64,000 nt of DNA from Pedobacter psychrodurus (GCF_004331735.1 NZ_SJSO01000001.1:248001-312000); one strand, 5' to 3'; shown: positions 28,661-38,166, counted from the stretch's first letter. Notes: generated from the letters alone by a model not told the origin. Translations and numbers: made by a program.

Positions 28661-31519
28661 TTAGAAGGTGCAAGCAACCTTACCATAAACATAGCGACCG
28701 CTAAAGCCAAACTGGCTAACGGCTCTTGGATATAGGAATCTACCATTTGATGTATTATCTAATCCTCCTGAATAATTGCTGGTAGCCACTCCGCTTAAAT
28801 TATTTGCATTATTACGTGGATCGATATACAATTTATCAGGATAAACATCAAAAATATTATTGGCTCCTACCGTAACAGACCAGGTTTTATTTGCTGCATA
28901 ACTTACAGAGAAATCGGTTACCCATTTCGGAGCAAAAGTCTGATCCAACTGTGTTGGCAAACCATTGGCAGCAATATTAGGATCGATAGCATTTAAATAG
29001 GTAACCTCGCCAAAACGAACTGTTCTTGCCACAAAAGATAGTTTATTAACATTATAAGTTGCCGTGATATTCAATTTATTCTTCGGCACAGAGCTTTCGA
29101 AACGGGAGCGTTCTAAGCGATCGAAAAGTTTGGCCTTCAATGTTGGGTCGCTTTCAATTTTATCAGAACCTTGGATACTTCTAACTACGGTTTTATTCAC
29201 ATTACCTGCAACACTTAAAATTAGACTGCTTTTTGCACCTAAATTAAACCTATTGGTTAAAACTACATCAATCCCAGCGGTATTTGTAGTAATGGCATTA
29301 GTAAAAAACTGTACACTATTAATCTGGGCTGAAGGATCTACTGTATTTAAAATTTGGTTCACCACACCTGTTGGCACTAAAACTCCGCCAGAACGTTCGC
29401 GGGCATATTGGCTTGAGAAAACAATCCGATCGCTAATATCAATGTTATAGGCATCGATAGTGAAAGTAAAAGTTTTTGCAATCTTACCTGCCAAGCCTAA
29501 ACTCCCTGATCTAGATATCTCTGGCTTTAGTGGGCCAACACCAAACTGGGCAACAATTGGATTGGCATTATTTACTGTTAACACCTGAGTTGCATTTGTT
29601 CCCACAAACTGCGTACTCTCATTATTAAAATATTGTTGGTGTAAAGACGGTGCTCTAAATCCTGTGGCATAAGCCCCACGTAAAGAAATATCTCCAAAAA
29701 GCTTAACCTTACCTGTAAATTTATAAGAGAAGTTTGAACCGAAATCACTGTAGTTTTCATAACGGCCTGCTGCTTCTAATGTTACTCTTGGCCCAAATTC
29801 AGCTTCGAAATCTGCATATGCACCGATGTTGTGTCTCGATTTATCGAGTGCATTACTTGGTTTAAACCCTGGAAATACCTGCGCACCTGATGCTGTTGGC
29901 GCTGTACCGATCAGTCGTCCACCGTTAGAGTAAGATAACAATTCACCTTCTTTAATCTGATAATTGTCTATTCTAAATTCTGCACCAAATGCTGTGTTCA
30001 GTGAAGTTAGAAATCCACTGTCAAAAGTGTGCTTTTTGCTTAAATCAAGATTACTGGTGTTTTGTCTAAATAGTAGCTCTCCGGCATAAAATGAAGTAGG
30101 ACTTGTACCTGTTGGTAAAGAGGCATTTACTGTGTTGTCAATATTAAACTCAATGGTATTCTCTCCACTTGTATTACTTAGGTCGTAATCCCAAGTACCT
30201 ATTTTCCCCCTCAATCCGGCTGAGAATGAATAATCATTAATCTTGGTATCGATGAAAGGCAAAAATCCATTAGGATAAATTGATAAATCAATCTGTGTTG
30301 TTTGTGTTGGCAGGCGATAAAAACCCGCAGCACTTCCCGTTTTATGGGTAAAACCCGCTGCGTAGTACAATTGAGTCGTTTTACCAAAATTAAACTGTCC
30401 GTTTAAGAAACCACCACCGTTTTTAGAATCGGAGTTACCCACACGCATGTTGTTTCTATCCAAACCATTTGCTGCTGCCCTTGCATCATCTGCAGCCTTT
30501 ATACTTGCAAAACGGGCTTGAAAATCAGCTTCGGTTTCTGTTGAACCTTTAGTTGGACTCGCAGAATATAATAACGGACGGGTATCTAAACCTCCTCTAT
30601 TGGTATAGCCCCTTTGGAGGTACTGTGCAGCAAAATTGATAAAACCTTTATCGTTTTTAAAGGCCCAACCTTTGCTAAAATCGACCTGAAAAGTTCTGCC
30701 GTCGCTAAAATCTCGACCTAAAGCATTTGAAGAAGATTGACCGAAAGAGGTGGAGAAACTATAAGGAGTAACTTTTTTTAATACAATGTTAATTACTCCT
30801 GCAATGGCATCTGAACCATATTGTGCTGCAGCACCATCACGCAAAACCTCGATCCGTTCAATTGCCGAAACGGGAATGGAGTTTAAATCTGTTCCAACAG
30901 AACCCCGTCCGAAGGTACCGTTAATATTTACCAGTGCTGTAGTATGCCTACGTTTTCCGTTTACCAAAACCAAAACCTGATCTGGCCCCAAACCACGTAA
31001 AGAAGCAGGATCGATGTGATCGGTACCATCAGAAACCGTTTGCCGGTTAGAGCTAAATGATGGCGCCACGAAGTTTAAAATCTGTGTTAAATCCGTTTGG
31101 GCAAATACTTTAACATCTTTAGTTGAAATCAGATCGACGGGAACAACACTCTCAATATTTGTTCTCGGCGTTGATCTTGATCCGATCACCACTACATCGC
31201 TTAACAGTTCTTTCGCATCTTGCAATGCAAAATCCATCGTTTTTACCGTGTTATCGATCTGAACAGCGACTTCGGCCGTTTGATAGCCCGTAAAGGAAAT
31301 CCGGATTTTATAAGCACCGGCTGCCGGGAATTTTAAGGCGTAAAGTCCGTTTCCGTCAGAAGATGTTCCAACTTTTGAGCCAACTACCTGAACGGTAGCA
31401 CCTGGGATAGCTAAGCCGGCAGAATCAGTAACTTTACCCTTTAAGCCTTGTGCAAATAGTTGGGTTGAAATCAAAAGGAGGAGAATGGGTAGGGAGTTTT
31501 TGAGTAATATTCTTATCAT
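28661..31519 (-). CDS. TonB-dependent outer-membrane receptor without SusD partner
   Basis: A 952-residue outer-membrane transporter, distinct from the SusC proteins here. A signal peptide ends LFAQ, then a carboxypeptidase-regulatory-like domain (LKGKVTDSAGLAIPGATVQV) to about residue 105, then a plug beginning LLSDVVVIGSRS. The plug signatures DPASLRGLGPDQVLVLVNGK and RIEVLRDGAAAQYGSDAIAG belong to classical receptor-type TonB proteins, not the SusC DIES...YGSRG form. No susD, sigma factor or FecR gene adjoins it. Cargo is unknown; siderophores, vitamins or peptides are possible. Confidence 0.9.
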   Translation of the reverse strand: MIRILLKNSLPILLLLISTQLFAQGLKGKVTDSAGLAIPGATVQVVGSKVGTSSDGNGLYALKFPAAGAYKIRISFTGYQTAEVAVQIDNTVKTMDFALQDAKELLSDVVVIGSRSTPRTNIESVVPVDLISTKDVKVFAQTDLTQILNFVAPSFSSNRQTVSDGTDHIDPASLRGLGPDQVLVLVNGKRRHTTALVNINGTFGRGSVGTDLNSIPVSAIERIEVLRDGAAAQYGSDAIAGVINIVLKKVTPYSFSTSFGQSSSNALGRDFSDGRTFQVDFSKGWAFKNDKGFINFAAQYLQRGYTNRGGLDTRPLLYSASPTKGSTETEADFQARFASIKAADDARAAANGLDRNNMRVGNSDSKNGGGFLNGQFNFGKTTQLYYAAGFTHKTGSAAGFYRLPTQTTQIDLSIYPNGFLPFIDTKINDYSFSAGLRGKIGTWDYDLSNTSGENTIEFNIDNTVNASLPTGTSPTSFYAGELLFRQNTSNLDLSKKHTFDSGFLTSLNTAFGAEFRIDNYQIKEGELLSYSNGGRLIGTAPTASGAQVFPGFKPSNALDKSRHNIGAYADFEAEFGPRVTLEAAGRYENYSDFGSNFSYKFTGKVKLFGDISLRGAYATGFRAPSLHQQYFNNESTQFVGTNATQVLTVNNANPIVAQFGVGPLKPEISRSGSLGLAGKIAKTFTFTIDAYNIDISDRIVFSSQYARERSGGVLVPTGVVNQILNTVDPSAQINSVQFFTNAITTNTAGIDVVLTNRFNLGAKSSLILSVAGNVNKTVVRSIQGSDKIESDPTLKAKLFDRLERSRFESSVPKNKLNITATYNVNKLSFVARTVRFGEVTYLNAIDPNIAANGLPTQLDQTFAPKWVTDFSVSYAANKTWSVTVGANNIFDVYPDKLYIDPRNNANNLSGVATSNYSGGLDNTSNGRFLYPRAVSQFGFSGRYVYGKVACTF

Positions 31520-31694
31520 AGTTCATAGGTTTATAAACAATAATAACAATTTTATTACGAAGATTAACGCATAAAGCTAATATTTCCGAATAAAATTTCG
31601 GAAAACACCATTAGCGACAAATAATCAAAGCCTATTAATTAAGGAAAATTAGATGAAATACTTTTCAATAAAGATTTAATTGAAAAAACAGAAT

Positions 31695-32186
31695 TTATTT
31701 AGCCAAATCAATCAAAACGCCAACATCACTCACTTCCAAAAGCGGATTATCGCGCATATTCTGCTCAATTTCGATATCAAACTTGCCGTTTCTTGGAAAA
31801 CGATAATTGGTTAGCATGGGCAAATTATAACTGAATACATTTCCAGAGCCGCTGCCCAGCCATTCGCCATCATTTTTAGCCAATTGATATTGATAACGTT
31901 TGGTTATCATTTTTTTGCCGTCCTTAAAGTGAACTAGAATAAATATATTGGCGTATTTATAATTAGCAGTATGCCTTAGCTTAAAGTAAATATTATAGGC
32001 TTTGGTATTATCCTTAATTTCAAATGTTGTAGAAATATGGTTACGGTAAGTCCACCTGCGATCGGCAATTTCTACATTGCTATCGATTACGCTGGCTGTA
32101 CAGCCCACAAGTAGTGTAACCATTAATAAAAAGCCAAGCAAAATTATTTGCCTTTTATTCAGCAGCAGGTTTATTTTCTGAGCCAT
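31695..32186 (-). CDS. gldH: GldH, gliding-motility/type IX secretion-associated lipoprotein
   Basis: GldH is a lipoprotein needed for gliding in Flavobacterium johnsoniae and retained in many non-gliding Bacteroidota with type IX secretion. With the ATG at 32186 the protein has 163 residues, with a signal peptide ending TLLVGC and a body carrying RRWTYRNHISTTFEIKD and the C-terminal MRDNPLLEVSDVGVLID, which is characteristic of GldH. The start lies 32 bp inside the 3' end of ricT in another frame, suggesting translational coupling. The order holB-ricT-gldH recurs in Bacteroidota as far as I know. Gliding itself cannot be inferred from this gene alone. Confidence 0.88.
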   Translation of the reverse strand: MAQKINLLLNKRQIILLGFLLMVTLLVGCTASVIDSNVEIADRRWTYRNHISTTFEIKDNTKAYNIYFKLRHTANYKYANIFILVHFKDGKKMITKRYQYQLAKNDGEWLGSGSGNVFSYNLPMLTNYRFPRNGKFDIEIEQNMRDNPLLEVSDVGVLIDLAK

Positions 32187-33693
32187 TGTTATTATTTCGG
32201 CGGTTATTGTTCTTCCTACGGTTATTTCTGCTCTTGTTTTTGCTTTGCTCTGGTTTAACCCCATCTGCAGCCACATCTCCTTCTGCTTTCGCTATGGGTT
32301 TTGGTCCTTGAGGTGGTTTTGGCTTGTTGCCTTGAGGCTTTGGTCCATTAACATGCTGTGGTTTGGGTACTGCCTGTTGCTGTGGTTTCTGTCCACCATT
32401 TTGTTGCGACTTTGGTCCGTTAGGCTGTTTTTCACCTTGTTGGTTCTTTTGACCACCTTGTTGGGGCTGCTGTTGCTTATTGCTCGGTACAGCATTCTTC
32501 TCTCCAACAGGCACTCTTTCTCTTCTATTTTGGTTACTGTTGCGGTTATTTTTCTGGTTGTTGTTTTTATTCTGGTTGTTTTTACCACGCGAACGTTCAT
32601 CTAAGCGGGTTAAACTATCCTGACCAACCACATTTTCATAATCGAAAGATTTTTCTACCACCACAGGGGTAGCAATCTGAACCGCTTCTTCTTTTAGATT
32701 TGGTGCTTTGTTGCCTGCCTTGTTCATGGCCATGATTTCTTTTACTCTGGCAGCTTTAACCGGAATCCAGTTTTCATCGCCTTGGTAACTAAACCACATG
32801 ATTTTCTTGAAAATATCTGTTTTTTGATGACGGGCGTAACCCGCTTCTGTATCCAGATTTTCAATTCTATCCGGAATATCTTTTAAAGCATCTAAATAAG
32901 TATCTAACTCATAGTTCAAACAACATTTCAATTTGCCACACTGACCGGCAAGCTTTAATGTATTTAAAGATAAGTTTTGATAACGCGCCGCAGCTGTAGA
33001 AACCGTTTTGAAATTGGTTAACCAGGTAGAACAGCATAATTCTCTACCACAAGAGCCAATCCCACCTAAACGGCCGGCTTCCTGGCGCATCCCAATCTGA
33101 CGCATTTCAATCCTGATGCGGAAACTTTCAGCCATTTTTTTAATCAGCTCGCGAAAATCGACACGGCCATCAGCAGTATAAAAGAAAGTAGCTTTTGTTT
33201 TATCGGCCTGATAATCTACATCGCTGATTTTCATCTGTAAACGAAGATCCAGGGCTAGCTTACGGGCTTTGTGCATGGTTTCCCACTCCATTCCTTTAGC
33301 AGCATTCCATTTCTCCACATCAGCCTCTGTAGCCTTACGGTAGATTTTTTTGGTTACCTGATCCATCGCAGTTTTGCGGCGTTTCATTTGGATGCGCACC
33401 AATTCGCCTGTTAGCGAAACGTGCCCAACATCAAAACCTCCGGTTGGTCCTTCAACAGCAACAAGCTCTCCAATTTCGAGATAAATGTTATCGTTGTTAA
33501 GGAAAAACTCTTTACGTGAGCCTTTAAATTTGATTTCGGTAACCTGAAAAGGTTTATAATTAGCCGGCATATCTAAATTAGATAGCCAATCGTGAACTTC
33601 CATTGTTTGGCAACCACCGGTGCCACATGAGCCATTACTTTTGCATCCATTAGGGGTGCAACCACCACCTGTTGAACAACTTCCACATCCCAT
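32155..33693 (-). CDS. ricT: PSP1 domain protein of the RicT/YaaT family with disordered tail
   Basis: In Bacillus subtilis RicT (YaaT) joins RicA and RicF in an Fe-S complex that influences RNA processing by RNase Y; the Bacteroidota role is not established. Of 512 residues, the first 28 hold seven cysteines in Gly-rich context (GCGSCSTGGG...). The PSP1 core (about 45-330) contains GELVAVEGPTGGFDVGHV, IGSCGRELCCSTWL and LAGQCGKLKCCLNYEL, the conserved cysteine motifs. The last 140 residues are Asn/Gln/Lys/Pro-rich low complexity, likely disordered and perhaps nucleic-acid binding. It begins one base beyond the holB stop and overlaps gldH. Confidence 0.87.
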   Translation of the reverse strand: MGCGSCSTGGGCTPNGCKSNGSCGTGGCQTMEVHDWLSNLDMPANYKPFQVTEIKFKGSRKEFFLNNDNIYLEIGELVAVEGPTGGFDVGHVSLTGELVRIQMKRRKTAMDQVTKKIYRKATEADVEKWNAAKGMEWETMHKARKLALDLRLQMKISDVDYQADKTKATFFYTADGRVDFRELIKKMAESFRIRIEMRQIGMRQEAGRLGGIGSCGRELCCSTWLTNFKTVSTAAARYQNLSLNTLKLAGQCGKLKCCLNYELDTYLDALKDIPDRIENLDTEAGYARHQKTDIFKKIMWFSYQGDENWIPVKAARVKEIMAMNKAGNKAPNLKEEAVQIATPVVVEKSFDYENVVGQDSLTRLDERSRGKNNQNKNNNQKNNRNSNQNRRERVPVGEKNAVPSNKQQQPQQGGQKNQQGEKQPNGPKSQQNGGQKPQQQAVPKPQHVNGPKPQGNKPKPPQGPKPIAKAEGDVAADGVKPEQSKNKSRNNRRKNNNRRNNNNGSENKPAAE

Positions 33694-33694
33694 A

Positions 33695-34843
33695 TTAATT
33701 GTATATATATTGAGTCCCCGCAGGGAGCGTTTTAAACTTGATAATTTTTACCAATTGTAAAGATACATCTAAAAACAGAATTTTCGGATTTGCGTTTCTT
33801 TCAATGTGGTAATGGGCCTTCTCCAGTTCGCCAATTATGGCTTCTGCCATAGGCAAGGTAAGTACATGTGTGCTGAGTTTTTTTGCGGTTTCGAATGTTA
33901 GGGGGGGTAATTTCACTAATTCTTCAGCTCCGCTTAAAATTAAACAGCATTCGCGTAAATAATTTACGCCATATTTTAAAAAATTCTTCTGGTTTTCTCT
34001 TCCCCACTTCGCTGCCTCGTCGGTAAACTCGATCAGATCGGGAACTTTATTACTAAAACCCATCCTCAACCAGGCCGTAAATGTACCCGAACTATCACTT
34101 TGCGTATCTGCTGCCAATGCCTTTGCTTCAATTAAATTTCCATCAGCTAAAAATGAATAATCAATAGCCTGGTGCTCGCTTAATCCACTCGCATTTAATA
34201 AATATCCAGTTACCTCTTCTGACGAAAGTTTCGGAATCTTCACAATTTGTGTTCTGGATAAAATGGTGGTTAAAATCTGATCCTGACTTTGTGCGATTAA
34301 AATAAATAAAGTATTTGCAGGTGGCTCTTCAATTAATTTCAACAAAGCATTTCCAGCTTTATCCAGATATTCGGGCAACCACATAATTAAAACCTTTGTT
34401 TCGGCTTCGAAAGCTTTATAACTTAGTTTTTTAATAATATCGTGGCATTCGGCAATGTTAATATTGGCCTGTTTATTGGCCGCATCGAGTTTAGAACGCC
34501 AGATATCCATATCGAAATAAGGATCCTGCATTACCATGCCCCGCCATTCTTCCAACACATCTACAGCGGTTTTTACACTTGCCGAGGCAAAGAAAGGATA
34601 GGAGAAATGTAGGTCGGGATGAATTAAACGCTCGTATTTTCTACAGCTCGAACATTCGCCACAACTATCATTTTCGCCTTTGTTAAGGCAATTGATGTAT
34701 TGTGCATAGGCAATAGCCAGCGGTACAGCGCCAGAACCAGCAGGCGACAAAAACAGTTGCGCATGGCTAATGCGGTTTTCTTTAACCGTTTGCACCAATT
34801 GTTGCTTCACTCTTTCCTGTCCTATGATTACTTTAAACTGCAT
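33695..34843 (-). CDS. holB: DNA polymerase III subunit delta' (clamp-loader subunit)
   Basis: Part of the clamp loader that places the beta clamp on primed DNA. With the ATG at 34843 the protein has 382 residues. The N-terminal AAA+ region carries GQERVKQQL and RISHAQLFLSPAGSGA; the Walker A is degenerate (SPAGSGA, no GKT), as expected of delta', which does not hydrolyse ATP. CLNKGENDSCGECSSCRKY is the zinc module, and LLKLIEEPPANTLFILIAQ and LSRTQIVKIPKL are sensor-1 and SRC-like motifs. It is first gene of the holB-ricT-gldH operon. Confidence 0.92.
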   Translation of the reverse strand: MQFKVIIGQERVKQQLVQTVKENRISHAQLFLSPAGSGAVPLAIAYAQYINCLNKGENDSCGECSSCRKYERLIHPDLHFSYPFFASASVKTAVDVLEEWRGMVMQDPYFDMDIWRSKLDAANKQANINIAECHDIIKKLSYKAFEAETKVLIMWLPEYLDKAGNALLKLIEEPPANTLFILIAQSQDQILTTILSRTQIVKIPKLSSEEVTGYLLNASGLSEHQAIDYSFLADGNLIEAKALAADTQSDSSGTFTAWLRMGFSNKVPDLIEFTDEAAKWGRENQKNFLKYGVNYLRECCLILSGAEELVKLPPLTFETAKKLSTHVLTLPMAEAIIGELEKAHYHIERNANPKILFLDVSLQLVKIIKFKTLPAGTQYIYN

Positions 34844-34997
34844 TTGGTGCAAAATAAGAAATAGATATGATATTCACACATTCGTCATCATGATCTTACT
34901 TTTGAAACACAGATTTGATATTAAAGAAACCTGTGGAAGTTAACTTATGTGTTCATATTATTTTGAAAAGCAAAGTCACTTGCGTTTCGGTTCCGAA

Positions 34998-35216
34998 AGT
35001 CCTGCTATCGCTTCAAGTCCTCGCTACGCTGTGGGCTTTACGCTTTATCAGGTTTATTTAACGTTTTCCTGTAATTCTAACGGAAATTGACCTTTAAAAC
35101 TTAAATATCTGGCTATAGTGCACACTGTAGCTCCACCCAATCTATATCGGCCTGCGTTAATTAAACCTGATGGAAGCGGCAGCCCCGAAGCATGAGGGCT
35201 ATAGCATACAGCAGGA
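34998..35216. repeat. Imperfect inverted-repeat element
   Basis: The left arm (34998-35063) starts AGTCCTGCTAT and ends ATCAGGTTTATTTAACG. The right arm (35154-35216) is its imperfect reverse complement, from CGTTAATTAAACCTGAT to CAGCAGGAC. About 90 bp separate them. No open frame lies inside. It resembles a non-coding palindromic element of the MITE or REP kind. A single related arm is found at 46411-46471. It occupies most of the 570-bp gap between holB and ruvX. Confidence 0.65.
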
Positions 35217-35348
35217 CCCGACATACCCAAGTACTACAAGCTTTGCTTTCCAAAAAATGAAACAAATCAATTTTTTAGCGATAAATACAAATAACACGCA
35301 CGTTACCAACGCATGACTTCTGAGGTTTACCGATTATTTCAAAAACCT

Positions 35349-35356
35349 TACCTTTG
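35349..35356 (+). promoter_or_regulatory. Putative -7 box for ruvX
   Basis: TACCTTTG matches TAnnTTTG, 59 nt upstream of the ruvX start. No clear TTTG box at standard spacing was found. Confidence 0.35.
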
Positions 35357-35415
35357 GGCTTTTTAAAATTTAAAGATGGGCCAACGCTTTACGCTAAGCG
35401 CCCAGCGCTTAACTT

Positions 35416-35832
35416 ATGGCACGGATCCTCGCATTTGATTATGGAACAAAACGCATCGGCATTGCGGTAACCGATCCTTTGCAGATTATTGCAACAGGGC
35501 TGGATACTGTTCATCCCAAAGATGTGATCGAATATGTTAAAAAATATATGCTTACCGAGCAGGTGGAGGCTTTTGTACTGGGCGATCCTAAACAAATGGA
35601 TGGTTCGCCATCCGATTCAGCACAACATGTAAAGGGTTTTGCTACGTTACTAAAAAAATCATTCCCTGATATCCCGAGACATTGGGTTGACGAGCGCTTT
35701 ACCTCCAAACTTGCTCACCAGGCCATTATGCAAAGTGGTTTAAAAAAAATGGACAGAAGAGACAAAGACAGGGTTGATACTATTGCCGCAACCATCATTT
35801 TACAATATTTTATGGAAAGTAACCGTTTATAA
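35416..35832 (+). CDS. ruvX: RuvX/YqgF family putative Holliday-junction resolvase
   Basis: RNase H-fold nuclease of the YqgF family, assigned to Holliday-junction resolution and in E. coli also to 16S rRNA 5' end maturation. The 138 residues are standard. Motifs: ILAFDYGTKRIGIAVTDP at the N-terminus with the first catalytic Asp, FVLGDPKQMDGS in the middle, VDERFTS with a conserved Glu, and KDRVDTIAATIILQ with the C-terminal Asp. It is followed after 7 nt by the methyltransferase gene. Confidence 0.93.
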   Translation: MARILAFDYGTKRIGIAVTDPLQIIATGLDTVHPKDVIEYVKKYMLTEQVEAFVLGDPKQMDGSPSDSAQHVKGFATLLKKSFPDIPRHWVDERFTSKLAHQAIMQSGLKKMDRRDKDRVDTIAATIILQYFMESNRL

Positions 35833-35839
35833 CCAACAA

Positions 35840-36478
35840 ATGAGCCTAATAAACGACGATTTACAGGATTTACTAATAGCCTATTGCGAACCAGAAAGTG
35901 AATTGCTTCAACAGATAGACCGCGAAACCAATCTTAAAGTTTTAATGCCCCGTATGCTATCTGGCCACTATCAGGGCCGGGTTTTGAGTATGCTCAGCAA
36001 AATGATTTCTCCTAAAAGGATTTTAGAAATTGGCACTTTTACCGGTTATGCTACTTTATGCCTTGCTGAGGGCTTAACCAAAGATGGCCTGCTGTATACG
36101 CTGGATATTAATGAGGAATTGGAAGATATGGTTCGCCGTAACTTTGTCCGATCCGCTTTTAACGATCAGATCAACTACATCCTTGGCGATGCCACCACTA
36201 CAATAGCGGGTTTAGACGAAGTTTTCGATATTGTTTTTATCGATGCAGATAAGAAAAACAATGGCACGTACTATGATCTCATTTTTGATCGCGTTCGTCC
36301 AGGCGGGATTATCATTGTGGATAATGTGCTATGGAGTGGAAAAGTACTTCAGGAGAAACAGGATAAAGACACCAGAAATATTACTAGTTTTAATGATAAA
36401 ATAACTGCAGATAAACGGGTTGAGAAATTGATTTTACCTGTTCGGGATGGTTTGTTTGTGATTAGGAAGTTGGGTTAA
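35840..36478 (+). CDS. SAM-dependent O-methyltransferase (family 3, TrmR/YrrM-like)
   Basis: A 212-residue class I methyltransferase of the catechol-O-methyltransferase-like family, whose bacterial members act on small phenolics or on tRNA wobble uridine (TrmR). SAM motif I reads ILEIGTFTGYATLCLAEGL (about 70-88), followed by LYTLDINEE, then DIVFIDADKKNNGTYYD with metal-binding Asp residues and GGIIIVDNVLWSGKV. The ATG at 35840 is chosen because a start at 35774 would lie within ruvX. It is probably co-transcribed with ruvX. Substrate not determined. Confidence 0.87.
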   Translation: MSLINDDLQDLLIAYCEPESELLQQIDRETNLKVLMPRMLSGHYQGRVLSMLSKMISPKRILEIGTFTGYATLCLAEGLTKDGLLYTLDINEELEDMVRRNFVRSAFNDQINYILGDATTTIAGLDEVFDIVFIDADKKNNGTYYDLIFDRVRPGGIIIVDNVLWSGKVLQEKQDKDTRNITSFNDKITADKRVEKLILPVRDGLFVIRKLG

Positions 36479-36497
36479 TTGTATAAACTGTTTAAAT

Positions 36498-36552
36498 CGG
36501 TTAATTGATTTATCAACGCCGGTTAATCAATTAAACGATTAACCGATTAACC
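36498..36552. repeat. Intergenic GGTTAAT/ATTAACC repeat
   Basis: CGGTTAAT and ATTAACCG units alternate and can form a small hairpin. Related strings lie just upstream of two other genes, at 37270-37311 and 56033-56066. Confidence 0.5.
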
Positions 36553-36561
36553 AAAAATGAA

Positions 36562-37236
36562 ATGAAGAAAATCTTTACTTTTTGTCTGCTCCTTTTAACA
36601 GGGATTGTTGCCAGAGCGCAAGATACAGACGAATATATTGCGGAGCATGTAGAATATGCGCAAGATTTAATGCGTGATCATAAAATCCCAGCCAGCATTA
36701 TCCTCGCTGTTGCCATCCACGAATCGGCTGCAGGAAACAGTAAAATTGCACAGCACCTTAACAATCATTTTGGGGTAAAAGGTCCAAATAATAATACCCA
36801 AATCCGTTCATCCTATCGCGATTATTTAAATGCAGATGAATCTTACAGTCATTTTGTAGAAATTATGGAAACCCGCGAGCCTTTTAATAATCTTTTTGAA
36901 AAATACGATCAATACGATTACAAAGGTTGGGCTTATGGAATCCGCCGTTGCGGTTATGCCAGCAGTAGAAGTTGGGCCAGCCAGGTAATAGGGTTAATTA
37001 AAAAATACGAACTCTATCAATACGATGATAGGCCAGAAGGATATGAAGAACCCGTTTATGCAACACCAGTTCGCCACCACACCAAAAGCAGAAGAACAAC
37101 AAAAACTTATACCGTAAAATCTGGAGATAACCTGAGTATAATTGCCAAAAAGAAAGGTACTACCGTTAAAGCCCTCATGCAGAAAAACGGCATTAAAAAA
37201 GTGAACTTAAAACCCGGACAGAAGATTAGACTTTGA
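36562..37236 (+). CDS. Exported glucosaminidase-LysM protein
   Basis: Likely peptidoglycan hydrolase cutting the glycan backbone (Pfam glucosaminidase, GH73-like). Of 224 residues, a signal peptide ends VARAQ, the glucosaminidase domain spans about 25-155 with the probable catalytic Glu in AIHESAAGNSKIA followed by NNHFGVKG, and one LysM domain (TYTVKSGDNLSIIAKKKGT...LKPGQKIRL) spans about 178-224 and binds glycan chains. The gene lies 87 bp before a second protein of identical architecture, so the pair probably arose by duplication. Confidence 0.9.
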   Translation: MKKIFTFCLLLLTGIVARAQDTDEYIAEHVEYAQDLMRDHKIPASIILAVAIHESAAGNSKIAQHLNNHFGVKGPNNNTQIRSSYRDYLNADESYSHFVEIMETREPFNNLFEKYDQYDYKGWAYGIRRCGYASSRSWASQVIGLIKKYELYQYDDRPEGYEEPVYATPVRHHTKSRRTTKTYTVKSGDNLSIIAKKKGTTVKALMQKNGIKKVNLKPGQKIRL

Positions 37237-37323
37237 GTCGTTAGTCCCTAGTCTTGAGTCCTAAGTCGATAAATCTACAATTAACCAGTTAACCGATTTA
37301 AACAATTAACCATATACCCACCA

Positions 37324-38166
37324 ATGCGTTCATCCTATCATTACATTCTAATCGCGGCAATCCTTGTTTTATTTAGTTCTTGCGGTTCGCGGAAATTTTC
37401 TAAAAACAACAAACAGATAGAAAAAGCAGCCAACAAAGCAAATAACAATTCGTACAAAAGTTACAATACCTTAAGTTATATTGATGAGTTTAAAGGAGTA
37501 GCGGTAGAAGAAATGAATGCAAACGGTATCCCTGCGAGTATCACCTTAGCACAGGGGATTTTAGAATCGGGTAGTGGAAATAGCGATTTAGCTAAATATG
37601 CAAACAACCACTTCGGCATTAAATGTACATCAGATTGGAAGGGAAAAAACTATTTCCGCGATGATGACCAAAAAAACGATTGTTTTAGGGTATATAAAGA
37701 TGCCCGCGAATCTTTTAGAGATCATTCTGAATTTTTAAAACGCAAGCGTTATAGTTTTCTTTTCCAATTGGATAAGAATGATTACAAAAGCTGGGCACAG
37801 GGATTAAAAACAGCGGGTTATGCAACCAATCCAAAATATCCGGATCTGTTAATCAACACCATCGAAAAATACCAGCTTTACCAATACGATCAACCTGAAA
37901 GCGAAAAGCAAAAGATTGCCCGGGAGGATCGTGTTTTTTCAGAAATCAACCAAAATATCCCTCAGGAAAAGGCTAAATTTACGCCAGTGGAAACCCCACC
38001 TGCTGGCGCTAAACCTATTCTTGCCGATGGCACTTATACCGTTGTCAAAGGAGATACGCTCTACAATATTGCAAAACGGTTTAATTTAACGGTTGATCAG
38101 TTAAAAATGCTGAACGAAATGAGTACCGATGCCATTAAACTAGGTCAAATACTTAAGGTTAAATAA
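37324..38166 (+). CDS. Glucosaminidase-LysM lipoprotein
   Basis: Second wall hydrolase of the pair, 280 residues. Here the signal peptide ends LFSSCGSR, predicting a lipoprotein (Cys21) anchored in a membrane rather than free in the periplasm. After an Asn/Lys-rich linker the glucosaminidase domain (about 55-190) carries LAQGILESGSGNSDLAKYANNHFG with the likely catalytic Glu, and FGIKCTSDWKGKNYF. A single C-terminal LysM domain begins YTVVKGDTLYNIAKRF. Different anchoring of otherwise similar enzymes suggests division of labour. Confidence 0.9.
   Translation: MRSSYHYILIAAILVLFSSCGSRKFSKNNKQIEKAANKANNNSYKSYNTLSYIDEFKGVAVEEMNANGIPASITLAQGILESGSGNSDLAKYANNHFGIKCTSDWKGKNYFRDDDQKNDCFRVYKDARESFRDHSEFLKRKRYSFLFQLDKNDYKSWAQGLKTAGYATNPKYPDLLINTIEKYQLYQYDQPESEKQKIAREDRVFSEINQNIPQEKAKFTPVETPPAGAKPILADGTYTVVKGDTLYNIAKRFNLTVDQLKMLNEMSTDAIKLGQILKVK

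Noticed and set aside
32245..32604. Long open frames on both strands within the RicT tail region
   Set aside because: They arise from the repetitive Asn/Gln/Lys codons of ricT and have unnatural composition.
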